Source: Phylloscopus collybita
Lineage: Eukaryota; Chordata; Aves; Passeriformes; Phylloscopidae
Assembly (NCBI GenBank): GCA_027886175.1
Contig: JAJNNQ010000003.1
Location: forward strand, 28,003,501-28,067,500
Length of the DNA: 64,000 nucleotides
Direction of reading: 5' to 3'
Shown: in pieces, positions 47,148 to 57,990 of the stretch
How the letters are laid out: every line of letters begins with the position of its first letter
Numbering within the stretch: the stretch's first letter is position 1
Notes under the pieces: generated by a model
The model's database searches: none
Told to the model about the DNA's origin: nothing
The model's input: only the letters and a program-made list of their open reading frames with translations
Program-made: the position numbers and the translations under genes

Positions 47148-47915
47148 CTATGATGGATTAGACATTATTTGCTCTTGGCCTGTTTTCTTAATCACGTATG
47201 ATCTAACACTATAAATTTTTGGACTAAGAACCACAGGTGGTTGTGTTTGAGTAGCGGTAGGGGTCGTAACAGGTTGGGTTATGGTGTTTATTTTGAATTT
47301 AAAAGAAAGCTTTCTAATTGGGTTTTCATACCAACTGCATGTTACATAAGTCGGTTTGGTTAAGGTGAAAGTATACCAACAATCAAATGCAGACTCATTA
47401 TCACATTTTTTTATGATTACAGCATTGTCAGCTTTTAGGCTCAGGGGGTGGTTATCAACATATTCTTGTCGATAACACAATTCTAAAGGTGTTTGTTTGG
47501 CACGCGTCCATTTCCTTGTGGGACAAAGTTCTGCTGAAATGTTGGGGTGAGAATCGCTTTTCCCATCTGGTTTTAGAAAATTATTAGTGATTCTAATGGT
47601 GGAAACTTTTTTATAAAAGGACCTGTCTACTTTTCTGCATCCTATATTTATTTTTTCACTAATTGTTTTAGTTAAAGTTCCAATCCCCTCTCTCGGATCT
47701 CGCTCCCATTTATTTGAGCGGTATACCTCAGAGTTGTGCAGCACCACTGTTGCCAGGTTTGGGTGGCGATCTCCGGGATATGTTCTTAGAATATGAGCGT
47801 ACCTGATGGCGGCTTCAGACCACGGCCATTCAGCTGGGTTTTGGCCACAGCATTGTGGTAGGATGCAGAAAAGTATCACTAGTCTTATCACGGTTGTGTA
47901 GTTTTCATGTCTCAC
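47148..47915 (-). pseudogene. env: ERV2 env surface subunit with a single repeat
   Basis: Receptor-binding subunit of the envelope. 255 codons are open, with a hydrophobic leader (LVILFCILPQCCGQ), NPAEWPWSEAAIRYAHIL, IGCRKVD, many Cys and N-glycosylation sites, and FDCWYTFTLTKPTYVTC. The C-terminal KINTITQPVTTPTATQTQ part resembles the second repeat of ERV3, while the upstream part resembles the first. The second repeat unit found in ERV3 is therefore absent. The in-frame ATG pair that could start env in ERV3 reads ACC GTG here, so the start looks lost. The intact surface frame contrasts with the broken transmembrane part. Confidence 0.7.
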
Positions 47916-48192
47916 GGAGTTCTCTTGTAAACAGTAAACACAACAGAGTCTGCCAACAAGAGGCAGAAGATTAGAATTTAGAGTGTACTTGTCCGATACT
48001 CTTTTCCCAGAGCATCAAAAGCTCTACTGAAATAGGTTGTCCAGGGTAATGTGCCGGATTCTTGGAATCATTTGGTCTCTGTAGTGAGAGAATTATGCCT
48101 GGAGCTGTTGGGTGAAAAGCAGTGGTTATAGGGCACCCATTTACTCTTCTATCTATTTCGTTAGCTTGAGGGTAGTAAGGGGTGTGAAAAGT
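47916..48192 (-). pseudogene. pol: ERV2 integrase end / env leader region
   Basis: Shortened integrase C-terminal region. The AACAGTAAACACAACAGAGTC sequence before env is kept, but the integrase stretch encoding the catalytic-Glu region and the SH3-like tail is partly deleted. Confidence 0.55.
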
Positions 48193-49614
48193 CTATTTGA
48201 TTCTTTCAGCTTTTACCCAGTCTTGTACATCTCTGGCAGTAAAGTGGAAGTCGTTATCAGATCGAATTTCTTGTGGTTTTGGAAGTGTTCTAAAGCGATC
48301 TTGCAATGCTTTAACAGTATTGTCACCTGTAAAAGCTTCTGCTTGCACTAATCCAAATATAATTTCTACTGTTATTAACACAAAATGTTTACTACTTGAC
48401 TGCTTAGAAGAAAGTGAGTTTGGCTCATTTCCCAGGACAGGTGAAAAGGATTGCTTTGGCTCAGTGCCCCAGACCTGTGGAGGGAGGGGTGCACTGGGTG
48501 TACCAGGTTGTCCAGGATCGATAGAACCGGTTCGGTCACTCGGGTTTTCAAGGAATTTGTCCAACTTATTTACAGAGCTTAAAGCTATGATGGTTTTTTG
48601 TAAAGTAGTTAAAGTGGGTTTAAGTGTTTTGGGGAGTCTCCTAATTGGAAGAGTCATCATTTCAAGCTGGACAGGTAATTGCATTGGAGACACAAATTCA
48701 GGAGCTAATTTCCTTTCACGTATTATTTGCAGGCAGGCAGCTTTGTGCACACTTTCTAGGAGTTGGTCAGGGTTAGAGACTATGGCTAAAGGGTCTCCTC
48801 TTTCTAGAGGATTTATTCTCCCGGCCCAGAAAGCTGCACGCTGTGTCAGGGACCATGTGTCAAGTTTATCTTCTGTTGTTAGGAAGACTCCATGTTCCCA
48901 ATAGCTACTCGCTTCTTGTTCATTTAACTTAATTCTATCACCACTAGTAAGAGACGCTTGAAAGACATGTTCTGTTTCTGATTCATGTGAGAGCCGGCCA
49001 TATTCTTTCTTTAATTTGGCCAACTCGGTAGCACTGAATGGTATTCGTTTGGTGGTGATGTGTGGGTCAAAGTCCTCATCATTTATATAATTATATTCTG
49101 TTTAGATCAGGGGTCTCATGCGTGGACAACAGTCCTCCCCACAATTTTTTACCGATTCCAATTCTTTCTGGGGGTATATTTGATTAATATGGGGAGCTTT
49201 TACTTCTTCTGCCACTTTTGGGGAGTCATCATTCTTTGAGTTCTTAAGATATTTCTCCCTCAAGGCAGCTCGTAATAAATGATTTTTATTTCTTTCTTCA
49301 TCTAATTGTTTTTGCAAAATTTCCACTAAGTTTTGAAGGGAGTCTATTATTGCACTTTCTTTACTCGCCCGTTTAAAACGAGCTTCTACAGCTGCTGTAA
49401 GACAGGCTCCCAAAACTGAGTAAAGTACGGTTTTATTCTTGCCCAGTTTAAATTTTGCTTCATGTTGTAATGAGCATATCTTATCTACTACGTTCTCTAA
49501 ATTAAACTAGTTATTTTGAGCTTATCTTTCTCCTTCAGAAGAGGGCTTGGCATTATGTTTTACTAACGAAGCATAAAATGCTTCTTTACTTTTTGCCCCG
49601 AAATTCTCATTTAT
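48193..49614 (-). pseudogene. gag: ERV2 gag fused in frame to integrase
   Basis: Gag from about 49,614, then integrase, in one register. 49,413-49,102 is a helical/coiled-coil part (SIIDSLQNLVEILQKQLDEE-like heptads). A single stop at 49,102 precedes 276 open codons (49,023-48,193) with GVFLTTEDKLDTWSLTQRAA and the proline-rich gag end (GTEPKQSFSPVLGNEPNSLS). This passes at about 48,405 directly into SSSKHFVLITVEII and SDNDFHFTA of integrase. Protease, RT, RNase H and the integrase zinc domain are deleted. The start codon is changed: ERV3 reads ATGGATGAG, ERV2 reads ATAAATGAG at 49,614-49,606. Two Trp-position stops lie near the start (about 49,520-49,500). Confidence 0.75.
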
Positions 49615-49641
49615 CTTGCGAAGGGACTAGGCACTATTTCA

Positions 49642-49645
<4 letters not shown>

Positions 49646-49675
<30 letters not shown>
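49646..49675. repeat. (AC)n microsatellite in ERV2 leader
   Basis: A run of about 13 AC dinucleotides. A related interrupted run is in the ERV3 leader at about 62,790-62,822. Confidence 0.9.
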
Positions 49676-49677
<2 letters not shown>

Positions 49678-50025
49678 TCTACTATGTTCCCCTTCACTAC
49701 CCTAGGTGTGTATAGGGCTTAACTTGTATAAAAAAGGTGTTCTTTATGGTTGTTACAAACTAAGTTATAAAAATTATAAAATAAGAAACGTCCCGTCTTT
49801 TGCGCAAAGAGATCTATTTTTGTGAAATCCTGGAAACAGAGCCCTCAACTCGAGTATGGGGTCGCTTTACACCTAGGCGTGTACAGTTTGTGGGAAATCT
49901 GAGTCGCCCCCCTTGCTTTCTAGACACCACTCACCCTTTTGAGGCGGCGGGCCTAGGTGCGGCTGGAGCGAAGCGTCCTTCCCCTGTTACAGACTATACA
50001 CGACCTGCAACCCCTCTGTCTCAGG

Positions 50026-50043
50026 ATCCTGTCCGTGACGCCA
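50026..50043 (-). other. ERV2 primer binding site
   Basis: The minus strand reads TGGCGTCACGGACAGGAT, five bases from the LTR end. It is identical in ERV3. It fits a tRNA with a GTCACGG-like acceptor arm, most plausibly a tRNA-Ser, but the exact tRNA could not be confirmed. Confidence 0.65.
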
Positions 50044-50048
50044 ATTTA

Positions 50049-50708
50049 TGTCACGACCCGCTAATGCAGGCGGGAATCGTGATGGTTCGAGTTTGATTTC
50101 AAGGCGCAAAAGATATAACAAGGGACAATAATAATTTGCTTAAAAGCAGTACACTTTATTAAGTGCACTTTTGCACAGTACGCGATAGAAAAGAGAGAAA
50201 GGGAGAGAGGGGAGAGGGATAAAGTAAAAGAGAGAGAGAGAGAAATGGGTATAGCTACCGACGGAGAGACGATATTCTCGTGGTCTTGCCAATAGGTCCG
50301 TCTTCTTCCGTGGGGAGATCTCAAAATTCGGGCGATTTTGAGGTATCTCTTATAATCCTTTCTGAAGCGACAGGCAGTTGGCCAGAAGGTGAGCTCAGCA
50401 TCAGATGAATCAGGTGCAGCACTCCAGCACTTAGAGCAAATAACCACCTCAGGTACAGGTATAGGGCAGGCACAGGACAGGCCGGCCCGAGACCAGTCTG
50501 CCGTGAAGTCCTATTGTCCAAGCCGGTTCCTAGGGGGATGTATCGGTCCAACGAGCGCACCTGTGGACAATGGCTGGCAGTCTTCCCACCTTAGTCAGGC
50601 CAGAACTGCTGCATTGGGGGGGAGGTTTTAGTCCCAGTCCCTTTTGGGGTCTTCAGTCCTTGGCGATGATCGTGAGGCAGATGAGGAACTTGGGGACCGT
50701 CCCTTACA
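50049..50708 (-). repeat. ERV2 5' LTR
   Basis: 660 bp. On the coding strand TATAAGAG is at 50,347-50,354 and AATAAA at 50,155-50,160. It differs from the 3' LTR by a 6-bp indel (GAACAC...), a GA-repeat indel and about eight substitutions. Confidence 0.9.
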
Positions 50709-50990
50709 CCCGGTTAACATGAGTTTCTATAGCTGCTGTAAGACAAGCTCCCAAAACTGAGCAGAATATGGTTTTATTCCTGCCCAGTTTAAATTTTGCC
50801 TCATGTTGTAAAGAACATATTCTATCTACTACATTCTCTAGATTAAACCAGTTATTTTGAGCCCATTCTCCTCCAGGAGAGGGCCTGGCATTATGTTTTA
50901 CTAGCAGAGCATAAAACGCAGCTTTGTCTTTTTCAGTCGTTTTGTGAAGGGAACAAAAGCACAACAGGGACGTGAAACTTACACACATGC
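50709..50990 (-). pseudogene. gag: ERV1 gag, N-terminal part
   Basis: The start of ERV1 gag, cut off from the rest by ERV2. It reads through AAFYALLVKHNARPSPGGEW and AQNNWFNLENVVDRICSLQH to GACLTAAIE before the ERV2 LTR. Both Trp codons that are stops in ERV2 and ERV3 are still TGG here, which makes this copy a useful reference. The extreme N-terminus differs from ERV3. Confidence 0.75.
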
Positions 50991-51414
50991 AGAGCTCTTG
51001 CTGTACCTCCCTTGGATTCCCTGGCTCTCTGAAGAGACAAAATCTGCTTGGGAGGTACTCCTTAAATTACTTACGGTTGGCTCTTCACTACACTAAACAG
51101 TCCAGACTAATTCACATGAACACAAAAACAAACCAAACCAAAAAATAACAACCAAAACCCAAAAAACCCCCAAAAAATCTGTCCTGTCTTTCGCACAAAG
51201 AGATCTTTTGTGAAATCCTGAAGACAGAGCCCTCAACTCGAGTATGGGGATGCTTTTCACCTAGGTGTGTACAGTTTGTGGGAAATTCGAGTCGCCCCCC
51301 TTGCTTTCTAGACACCACTCACCCTTTCGAGGTGGCGGGCTAGGTGCGGCTGAAGTGACACGTCCTTCCCCTGTTACAGACTGTACACGACCTGCAACCC
51401 CTCGGTCCGTCAGG
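50991..51414 (-). other. ERV1 leader
   Basis: The 5' untranslated region with an A/C-rich patch (51,118-51,175) and the conserved GTGTACAGTTTGTGGGAAAT block shared with the ERV2 and ERV3 leaders. Confidence 0.65.
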
Positions 51415-51432
51415 ATCCCATCCTTGACGCCA
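51415..51432 (-). other. ERV1 primer binding site (diverged)
   Basis: Minus strand TGGCGTCAAGGATGGGAT. It matches the ERV2/ERV3 site at 15 of 18 positions, five bases from the LTR. Confidence 0.65.
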
Positions 51433-51437
51433 ATTTA

Positions 51438-52165
51438 TGTCACGACCCGCGAATGCAGGCGGGAGTCGTGACGGTTTGAGTGATCTCAGAGTGCAAAAGA
51501 CACAGCCGGAGACAACAACAATTTGCTCTCAACAGTTGCACACCTTATAAAGTGCACACAGCACTTTATGTAATAGAGGGAGAGAGAGAAGGAATAGAGA
51601 GAAAGAGAGAGAGAAAGAGCAAAAAGAGAGAGAAAGAGAGAAGAGGGGCTATAGCTACCAACGGAGAGACAGAGTCCTCGTGGTGCCTGCTGACCAACAG
51701 ACTTGTCTTACTCTTCCGTGGGGAGATATCGAATTCGGGTCATATCTTGAGGGGTCTCTCTGTAGTCCTTTGCAAAGCGACAGGCAGGTGGCCAGCAGGT
51801 GGGGAGACCACAGGCAGCTACGCTGAAACAAGACAAAGCGCTCCACCGCTTAGAGCAAACGTCCATGTGTACAGCAATTGTCCACTGAGGGAACAGGTAC
51901 AGGGCAGGTACAGAACAAACCAGTCCGAAAGCCGTTCGAGATCAGTCCAGCGTGGCGTGCCCATCGTTTCCACCGGGTTCCCACGGGGATGCATCAGTCC
52001 AAGAAGCGCCCCTGCAGGCAGCGGTTGGCTGACATCCCCCCTCAGCCAGGCCAGGGCTCCTGTAGCGGGGTCTCAGGTTTTAGTCCCAATCCTTTTGGAG
52101 TCTTCAGTCTCTGTCTTTGGCGACGGTGGTGAGGCAGATGAGGAACTTAGGGACCGTCTCTTACA
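51438..52165 (-). repeat. ERV1 5' LTR
   Basis: 728 bp. Diverged from the ERV1 3' LTR by roughly 5-6% by eye. The TATA position reads CTACAGAGAG here, so the promoter is probably dead. Confidence 0.85.
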
Positions 52166-52170
52166 CAGCC
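52166..52170. repeat. ERV1 target-site duplication, right (CAGCC)
   Basis: Direct copy of 40,226-40,230. Confidence 0.85.
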
Positions 52171-52300
52171 CCCAGGTTCCTGATGTCAGTTTGTACGAGG
52201 TGTTTGGCACTCCAAGGGCAGCCAGGCTTCCAACTTGTGGCAGCTTGCATCTGGGAGAAATCCTGTGTCGTTCCTGATTTTAGGAGGCAGCAGTCTGGTC
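52171..52300. repeat. ~190-bp tandem repeat, right part
   Basis: Continuation of the host repeat split by ERV1: CCCCCAGGTTCCTGATGTCAG and GCAGCTTGCATCTGGGAGAA match the left copies. Confidence 0.75.
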
Positions 52301-52980
52301 TGAGCAGAATAACAGGGTACAAAATGCCATGCACAGGGTACAAAATACCAAACCCTTCACTCTAAAAAATATTTACATCTCTTTTTGCAAAATATCCATA
52401 AGACAGCCTACAGTGTTAAAACAATCTCTCAGGTTATAAAAATTCGATTCCAAAACATCAAAACGCCTGCATTAAGTGTTTTATTAGTCATCCTGGTTTA
52501 AACGTATTAGAAATGCACGTTTCAAAGTGTCCATTTCAAAATACTAGGATAACAAGTTGAGAACCATCACAGTAACCCAGTTTCAAAATACTACAATAAA
52601 TCTATTCCAAAATGCTAGAAGATTAAGTCCCAACATACCTATGTCACTCCATTTCATAATACGAAATTGCAAAATATCTTTTTTTTATGCTATATATGTA
52701 TATATATGATATATATACATATACATACACATCTATATACACATATATATGATGCTATATATGGATATTAATCCCAAAAGAAAGCCATGTTGTCAAAATG
52801 GGATCTGTCCAATGGTTTTTTTCCTGTCTGAAAAGTTTTCCTGCAATGACCATCAATAAATGTATTTATTTTACTCATACAGCTAGATGTAGTAAAAGTT
52901 TTCCTTTAAACCGAAACACATGTAGTAGTTGTCTGCTTCGGTGGTGTCTGTGAGAACTGGCATTTGGGAACAAAGGATGG
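52301..52980. other. AT-rich host sequence with TA microsatellite
   Basis: Two GGGTACAAAATNCCA words, then AT-rich DNA and a TATATATG/CATATATA-type microsatellite (52,688-52,765). No gene. Confidence 0.55.
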
Positions 52981-53540
52981 AATTGTTATAAATTAATAAA
53001 GCCAATTACAATAAAATAGAATTTTTTGCCAGATTGCCAGTGAAAAAGCCACAAGCGCAAAACTCACAAAGCCAATACCGAAACGGAGCGAGGAAATAGG
53101 CAGCGCGCACCGGGCGAGACCTCCGTGAAGCGTCCCGCGACACCACACCCCCAGGTCTCACAGCGGTCTGTCTCCAGGCCCACTGGTTTTATACCTTTTG
53201 GCTCAGTGTACAAGTCTGAACGTGTTGGAGAGTCCAGGTACAAGCTTGAACACGTTACGAAGTCCAGCTATCGAGGGAAGCAAAGAATCTCTAAAGGTCG
53301 GTGCTACTGTTCCATTCTGAATTTCTATAGCTTCTTTGTCCCTCGATGGTTTTTGCCGATAGAATCGCAGCGGAGCTCAGGCAGTAGGGATGGGTTTAGG
53401 TGCTTCCAAGAATCTCTGGATGACTTGGCCGGATCCATTCTCTCGGGCTATCAGTTCTTATCAGATCTTAGTTGCACCCGGTTTCAGCATTCTGCTGTTT
53501 GTCTAATTTACCGTCACCCATACCTGTGAATACTATATGT
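52981..53540 (-). promoter_or_regulatory. Possible LTR or promoter fragment
   Basis: On the minus strand GGTATAAAACC (53,186-53,195) is followed downstream by a CpG-rich block (GCGCGCTGCC region near 53,100), a layout like U3-R of an LTR. Upstream contains CTAAGATCTGATAAGAAC-like sequence. No second copy, terminal TG/CA pair or poly-A signal at the expected distance was found. Confidence 0.25.
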
Positions 53541-53794
53541 ATAAAATATTATTCGTGAACATAAACCAACATACACAAGGAAAATGTAAAAGAGTTTCTT
53601 GTGAGGTTACCATTCAGTTCCTGCCTGAGCTGACAGCCTCCAAAACACATGTACTATAGGGAATGCACCTTCCCCCCCCTCTACCAATATCACCTAATTT
53701 AATTTATTATTATATTCCAGGAACATGAATTAATATATACTACAGAGTGAATCTGTTCCCTGGATCCACACGGAAAGTCTGTGTAGCGGGCAAA
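53541..53794. other. Unassigned AT-rich sequence
   Basis: No feature recognised. Confidence 0.4.
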
Positions 53795-54141
53795 GGGAGT
53801 CCTTATAAACTGTATCAATATTTCCCTGAAATTCAGGGTGGACCAGCCATTGGGGGTGCTCAGGTTTGGTCTGGGCTTGTCAGGATTAGTCATAAACAAC
53901 CTGGCCAAACCCCTGAGCCGTCAAGGGACGTGTCAAAGACTTCAACAGAAAAACAATTCAGTAATGATCGGCAAGGAAAAATTACTGCTCATTTCTTATG
54001 ATCTGGGGGGAATTTCCTCGGTAATTACAAACCTAGGACATCAGAATTTTGGAGGCAGAATGCCAATTTTGGCCACAGGCACCCAGGCAAAGATAGCTCT
54101 TGTCCACAGAAAGGAAAGCCCAGGATCTCAGTGTTTCGGGG
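53795..54141. repeat. Dispersed segment L, copy 3 (diverged)
   Basis: Alignable by eye with 8,700-9,040 and 35,390-35,710: TTATAAACTGTATCAATATT, TAGTCATAAACAACCTGGCC, GGGAATTTCCTCGGTAATTA. It is interrupted on the right by ERV3. Confidence 0.6.
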
Positions 54142-54818
54142 TGTCACGACCCGCTAATGCAGGCGGGAATCGTGATGGTTCGAGTTTGATCTCAAGGCGC
54201 AAAAGATATAACAAGGCACAATAATAATTTGCTCAAAAGCAGTACACTTTATTAAGTGCACCTTTGCACAGTATGCGATAGAAAAGAGAGGAAAGGGAGA
54301 GAGGGGATGGGGATAAAGTAAAAGAGAGAGAGAGAAAAGGGGTATAGCTACCGACGGAGAGACGATATCCTCGTGGTGCACGCTGACCAATAGATCCGTC
54401 TTCTTCCGTGGGGAGATCTCAGAATTCGGGCAATTTTGAGGTATCTCTTATAGTCCTTTCTGAAGCGACAGGCAGTTGGCCAGAAGGTGAGCTCAGCATC
54501 AGGTGCATCAGGTGCAGCACTCCAGCGCTTAGAGCAAATAACCACCTCAGGAACAGGTACAGGTACAGGTACAGGGCAAGCACAGGACAGGCCGGCCTAA
54601 GACCAGTCTGCCGTGAAGTCCTATTGTCCAAGCCGGTTCCTAGGGGGATGTATCGGTCCAACGAGCGCACCTGTGGACAATGGCTGGCAGTCTTCCCACC
54701 TTAGCCAGGCCAGAACTGCTGCATTGGGGGGGAGGTTTTAGTCCCAGTCCCTTTTGGGGTCTTCAGTCCTTGGCGATGATCGTGAGGCAGATGAGGAACT
54801 TGGGGACCGTCCCTTACA
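54142..54818 (-). repeat. ERV3 3' LTR
   Basis: 677 bp. Coding-strand TATAAGAG at 54,445-54,452 and AATAAA at 54,248-54,253. It has extra GGTACA units near 54,557-54,580 relative to the 5' LTR. Confidence 0.9.
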
Positions 54819-55324
54819 CCACCCCGTGACTCACGATTGTCGACAGGACACTTTCATCTGTAGTGTTGACACGAAGTTTTCAGGACTCGTCAATCGTCGG
54901 TAGCACAACCTAAGGAGAATAGAAGTGAAAAAGGGAGAAAGAAAGAGACAAAGGAAAAAATAATAATCACAATGATTATTAGTCATCACAATGATTGTTA
55001 CAACAATTTCTTTCTCTTAATTGATTACAAACTTAAACATATAAAATTATTTCAAAATTTTAAAAGCAATTACAATTTCAATTACAAAATTAGGCATACA
55101 AAATTACAAAATTTAAATAAAAATACTAAAGCAATTACAATTTCAAATGGTCATAATAAATCACAACAAGGTTAATTCAAACAATAATTCAAGTTTCGTA
55201 ATTCAAGTTACAAACGGTGCTGGCTCACATCAATGGCTTTGGGCATATCTATAGGAAAAGGAACAGTAATCAAGTTGTGTGCATTCATTGCAGTAGTTAA
55301 TCTTGTCAGTCGTTTCATCATTTT
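54819..55324 (-). other. ERV3 AT-rich post-env segment
   Basis: Polypurine tract ACGGGGTGG against the LTR on the minus strand, then AT-rich non-coding sequence. Confidence 0.6.
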
Positions 55325-57908
55325 CTAAATTAGCATGTACAGGATTGTCTGTAAAACAAAACTAATCAAAACCAAAATCAAAAGAACAACAATGGGATGA
55401 CACAGTCTGTTTAGGATACTTGTAGCAGTAGGTGACCACCCGAAAAGAGTATCTTACCACTTGTGTTTGGTATCTTTTATTACCTTTTCTGCAATGGAGT
55501 GGATTTCTTTTACATCATGTCGAACTGTCACCAAGGTCTTCTGTCTATCTTCTTTAACCTTCTCTAAAATGCGAATCAAATCTTGGTGGAGCAGCAGTTG
55601 CTTTACCAAAGTTAGGTTCATCCCGATGTGTGTAGGCAGTAATTTGCGTATCAAGGTATAATTAGCTTGTATAAGTTGTTGAGAAGTGACAGGAGCCAAA
55701 TAGGAAAAATCACATCCAGTAATTTTAGTAAAGTTACAAGCACAAAAATTTGAATGATTTTTGGTATCTACTAGCATATCTTCTACAAATATAGCATCAC
55801 AAGCAGTTCTTAAGCATGCACATCCATGGCCTATGTATATAAGCACTGTTTCAGGAGTCTCATTAGGATGAACCTCAAAATGACAGATGTTTTGTTCTGT
55901 GTCCAAACAAATATCTTGAGCTATAATTGCATTACTTTCACAAATGAATCTTTGTTGACCTTGAGCCACGCAAGCTTCTAAATTAACCGTTTGCCATTTC
56001 CCATCAACTTGACGGGCCCATTCTCTATGTTCTAAAGGATAGAGAACAGCTCCGTTGCGATACAATCCCAAAGCAATGATAGGGAATATCAAATGCACTG
56101 AGGCATGATGTATGGTTAACACAAAAGCTGTGGCTGCATTTGTAACGGGGTTGTAAGTGAAGTTCACTAGTTTCCACCAGGACTGGAATTCTTTTTTGAA
56201 ATCAGTGGCACTGTCCCAAATTATTTTCTGAATTTCAGTAGGGAAAGTACCTTCTTCCCCTTCTCTTATAATTGAAGCAGTAACTGACTGCATCCATAGT
56301 TCAGCTTGGATGCAGCTGAGGGCCTAAGAAACATTGGTTTGAGTAGCACCAAGCGCATCAATTATCAATTTGGAATCATTTACATTTATTCTCTCCCAAT
56401 TTGGTACTACATTGGCTAACAGCCACTGGTGGGTTCCCAAGGCTGTTAGGGATGACTGCAATGGTTGTTGTACTTTGGCTAAATCTCTAGTTGTGGTAGT
56501 CAATTTATTCATCAGTACTTCTGAATTGATGCTATTTAGAATTCCCAGTCCTGTCCCCAGAATATCAGTGACATCTCTTGGCACTCGCTTCCTTGAAGGG
56601 GTACGTCTCCGTAGCTAGGTGGTCTATCTTTCAAAAGAGGTCTGTATGAAAGGTGAGCAAGCTGGCTGTATTTCTGAAATATTGTTTTGCATTAACAGTT
56701 TAACCTTTTTAAGAGACCATGATGGATTAAACATTATTTGTTTTTTGGCCTGTTTTCCTAATAATGTAGGGTCCAACACCATAAATCTTTGGGCTAAGAG
56801 GCACGGATGGTCGTGCTCGAGTAGCGGTAGGGGTTGTAACAGGTCGTGTTAGGGCGTTTATTTTGGATTTAAAGGAAAGCCTCTTATCTTTATGAGCCCA
56901 AAGACAAACTACCTGCACAGTTTGAGTTAGTGTAAAGTTATGCCAGCATTCTTGTACGCTTGAATGCGCACAAACTTTTTCACCCTCGTGTGTAACATTA
57001 ATTGTGCTCGCCTTTGTATAGGTAGTTCCATTAATCATTCTACATCCTATTTTAATTTCTTCTCCTATTACCCCTCGAAGTTGCCAGATTTTTTGCTTTT
57101 CTTATTCTTGCTTGGTATATATCTGATCTCTATGCATAACAACAGTTGATAGGTTTAGGTTCTTTATCTCATCATAGTGTCTCATGTACCCAGTGGATTG
57201 TACAAAAGCTTGAGACCAGGGCCATTCAGTGTTATTTTCTGCTTGGGATGCTGTCACTGTATGTGAGGTAGGCTCTACTATGGTGTTTATTTTAAATCTA
57301 TGAACTAGGCCTCTAAAGCTTGATTGATTTGCTGGTTTGATACGGTAACTGCATGTTATGTAAGTCGGTTTAGTCAAGGTGAAATTATACCAGCAGTCAG
57401 ATAAGGGTTCATTATCACACTCCTTTGTAATTGCAACATTGTCAGTTCTTAGACTTGGAATGAGTTTATCAACATACGCTTGTCGACAACACAATTTTAA
57501 GGGTGTTTGTTTGGCACACGTCCACTTTTTTGTGGGACAAAGTTTTGCCGAGATATCGGGGTGAGAATCGCTTTTCTTATTTTGTTTTAGAAAGTTGCCA
57601 GCGATTCTAATGGTGGTAGCCTTTTCATGAGAGGACTCGTCTACTTTTCTGCATCCTATATTTATTTTTTCACTAATTGTTCTAATTAAAGTTCTAGTCA
57701 TTTCACTTGGATCCCATTCCCATTCATTTGAACGGTATACTTCAGAGTTGTGCAGCACCACTATTGCCAGGTTTGGGTGACGGTCTCTAGGATATGTCCC
57801 TAGAGAATGAGTGTACCTGATTGTAGCTTCGGACCACGGCCATTCAGCAGGGTTTTGGCTACGGTGTTGTGGTAGGATGCAGAAAAGTATCACTAGATTT
57901 ATCATCAT
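55325..57908 (-). pseudogene. env: ERV3 env with duplicated surface domain
   Basis: Envelope glycoprotein for cell entry. A Met-Met pair at 57,908 starts a hydrophobic leader (NLVILFCILPQHRSQ). The surface part holds two related units: one from WPWSEATIRY (about 57,842), with IGCRKVD and CWYNFTLTKPTYITC, the other from WPWSQAFVQS (about 57,220), with IGCRMI and CWHNFTLTQTVQVVC. Each ends in an FKINT/SKINA block. A basic stretch (RRRTPSRKR, about 56,590) looks like a furin cleavage site before the transmembrane subunit. That subunit has a long helical region, the CHFEVHPNETPETV and GCACLRTACD cysteines, a membrane span, and ends at TAG 55,325. Stops: 57,102 and several at Trp positions (about 56,630, 56,618, 56,324, 55,454). 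No classical CX6CC motif was found. Confidence 0.8.
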
Positions 57909-57990
57909 TCTGTAGTTTTCATGTCCCACGGAGTTCTCCTGTAAACAGTAAACACAACAGAGTCTGCCACCAAAGGACAGAAAATTAAAA

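Larger units (their letters stand above)
44522..50708 (-). mobile_element. ERV2: young ERV nested in ERV1 gag
   Basis: 6.2-kb element with LTRs of 664 and 660 bp that differ by about eight substitutions and two small indels by eye (roughly 1.2%). It carries a primer site, gag joined to integrase, a one-repeat env surface region and a broken transmembrane region. The flanks are CCCGA and CCCGG, an imperfect 5-bp duplication. ERV1 gag is continuous across it. Confidence 0.9.
40231..52165 (-). mobile_element. ERV1: older class III-like endogenous retrovirus, nested host of ERV2
   Basis: An 11.9-kb composite, of which 5.75 kb is ERV1 itself. It has paired LTRs, a primer site, gag, a gag-to-integrase junction, the integrase C-terminus and the env transmembrane part, all on the minus strand. 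It sits in the 190-bp repeat with a perfect 5-bp target duplication. Protease, RT, RNase H and the env surface part are deleted, and gag is split by ERV2. The two LTRs differ by roughly 5-6% by eye, more than in ERV2 or ERV3, as expected for the outer, older insertion. Class III is inferred from its relatives' pol and the lack of a CCHC finger in gag. Confidence 0.85.

Noticed and set aside
52981..53540. Definite solo LTR
   Set aside because: It has a TATA box and a GC-rich block, but no second copy, no TG/CA ends and no target duplication could be shown. Kept only as a low-confidence promoter-like entry.
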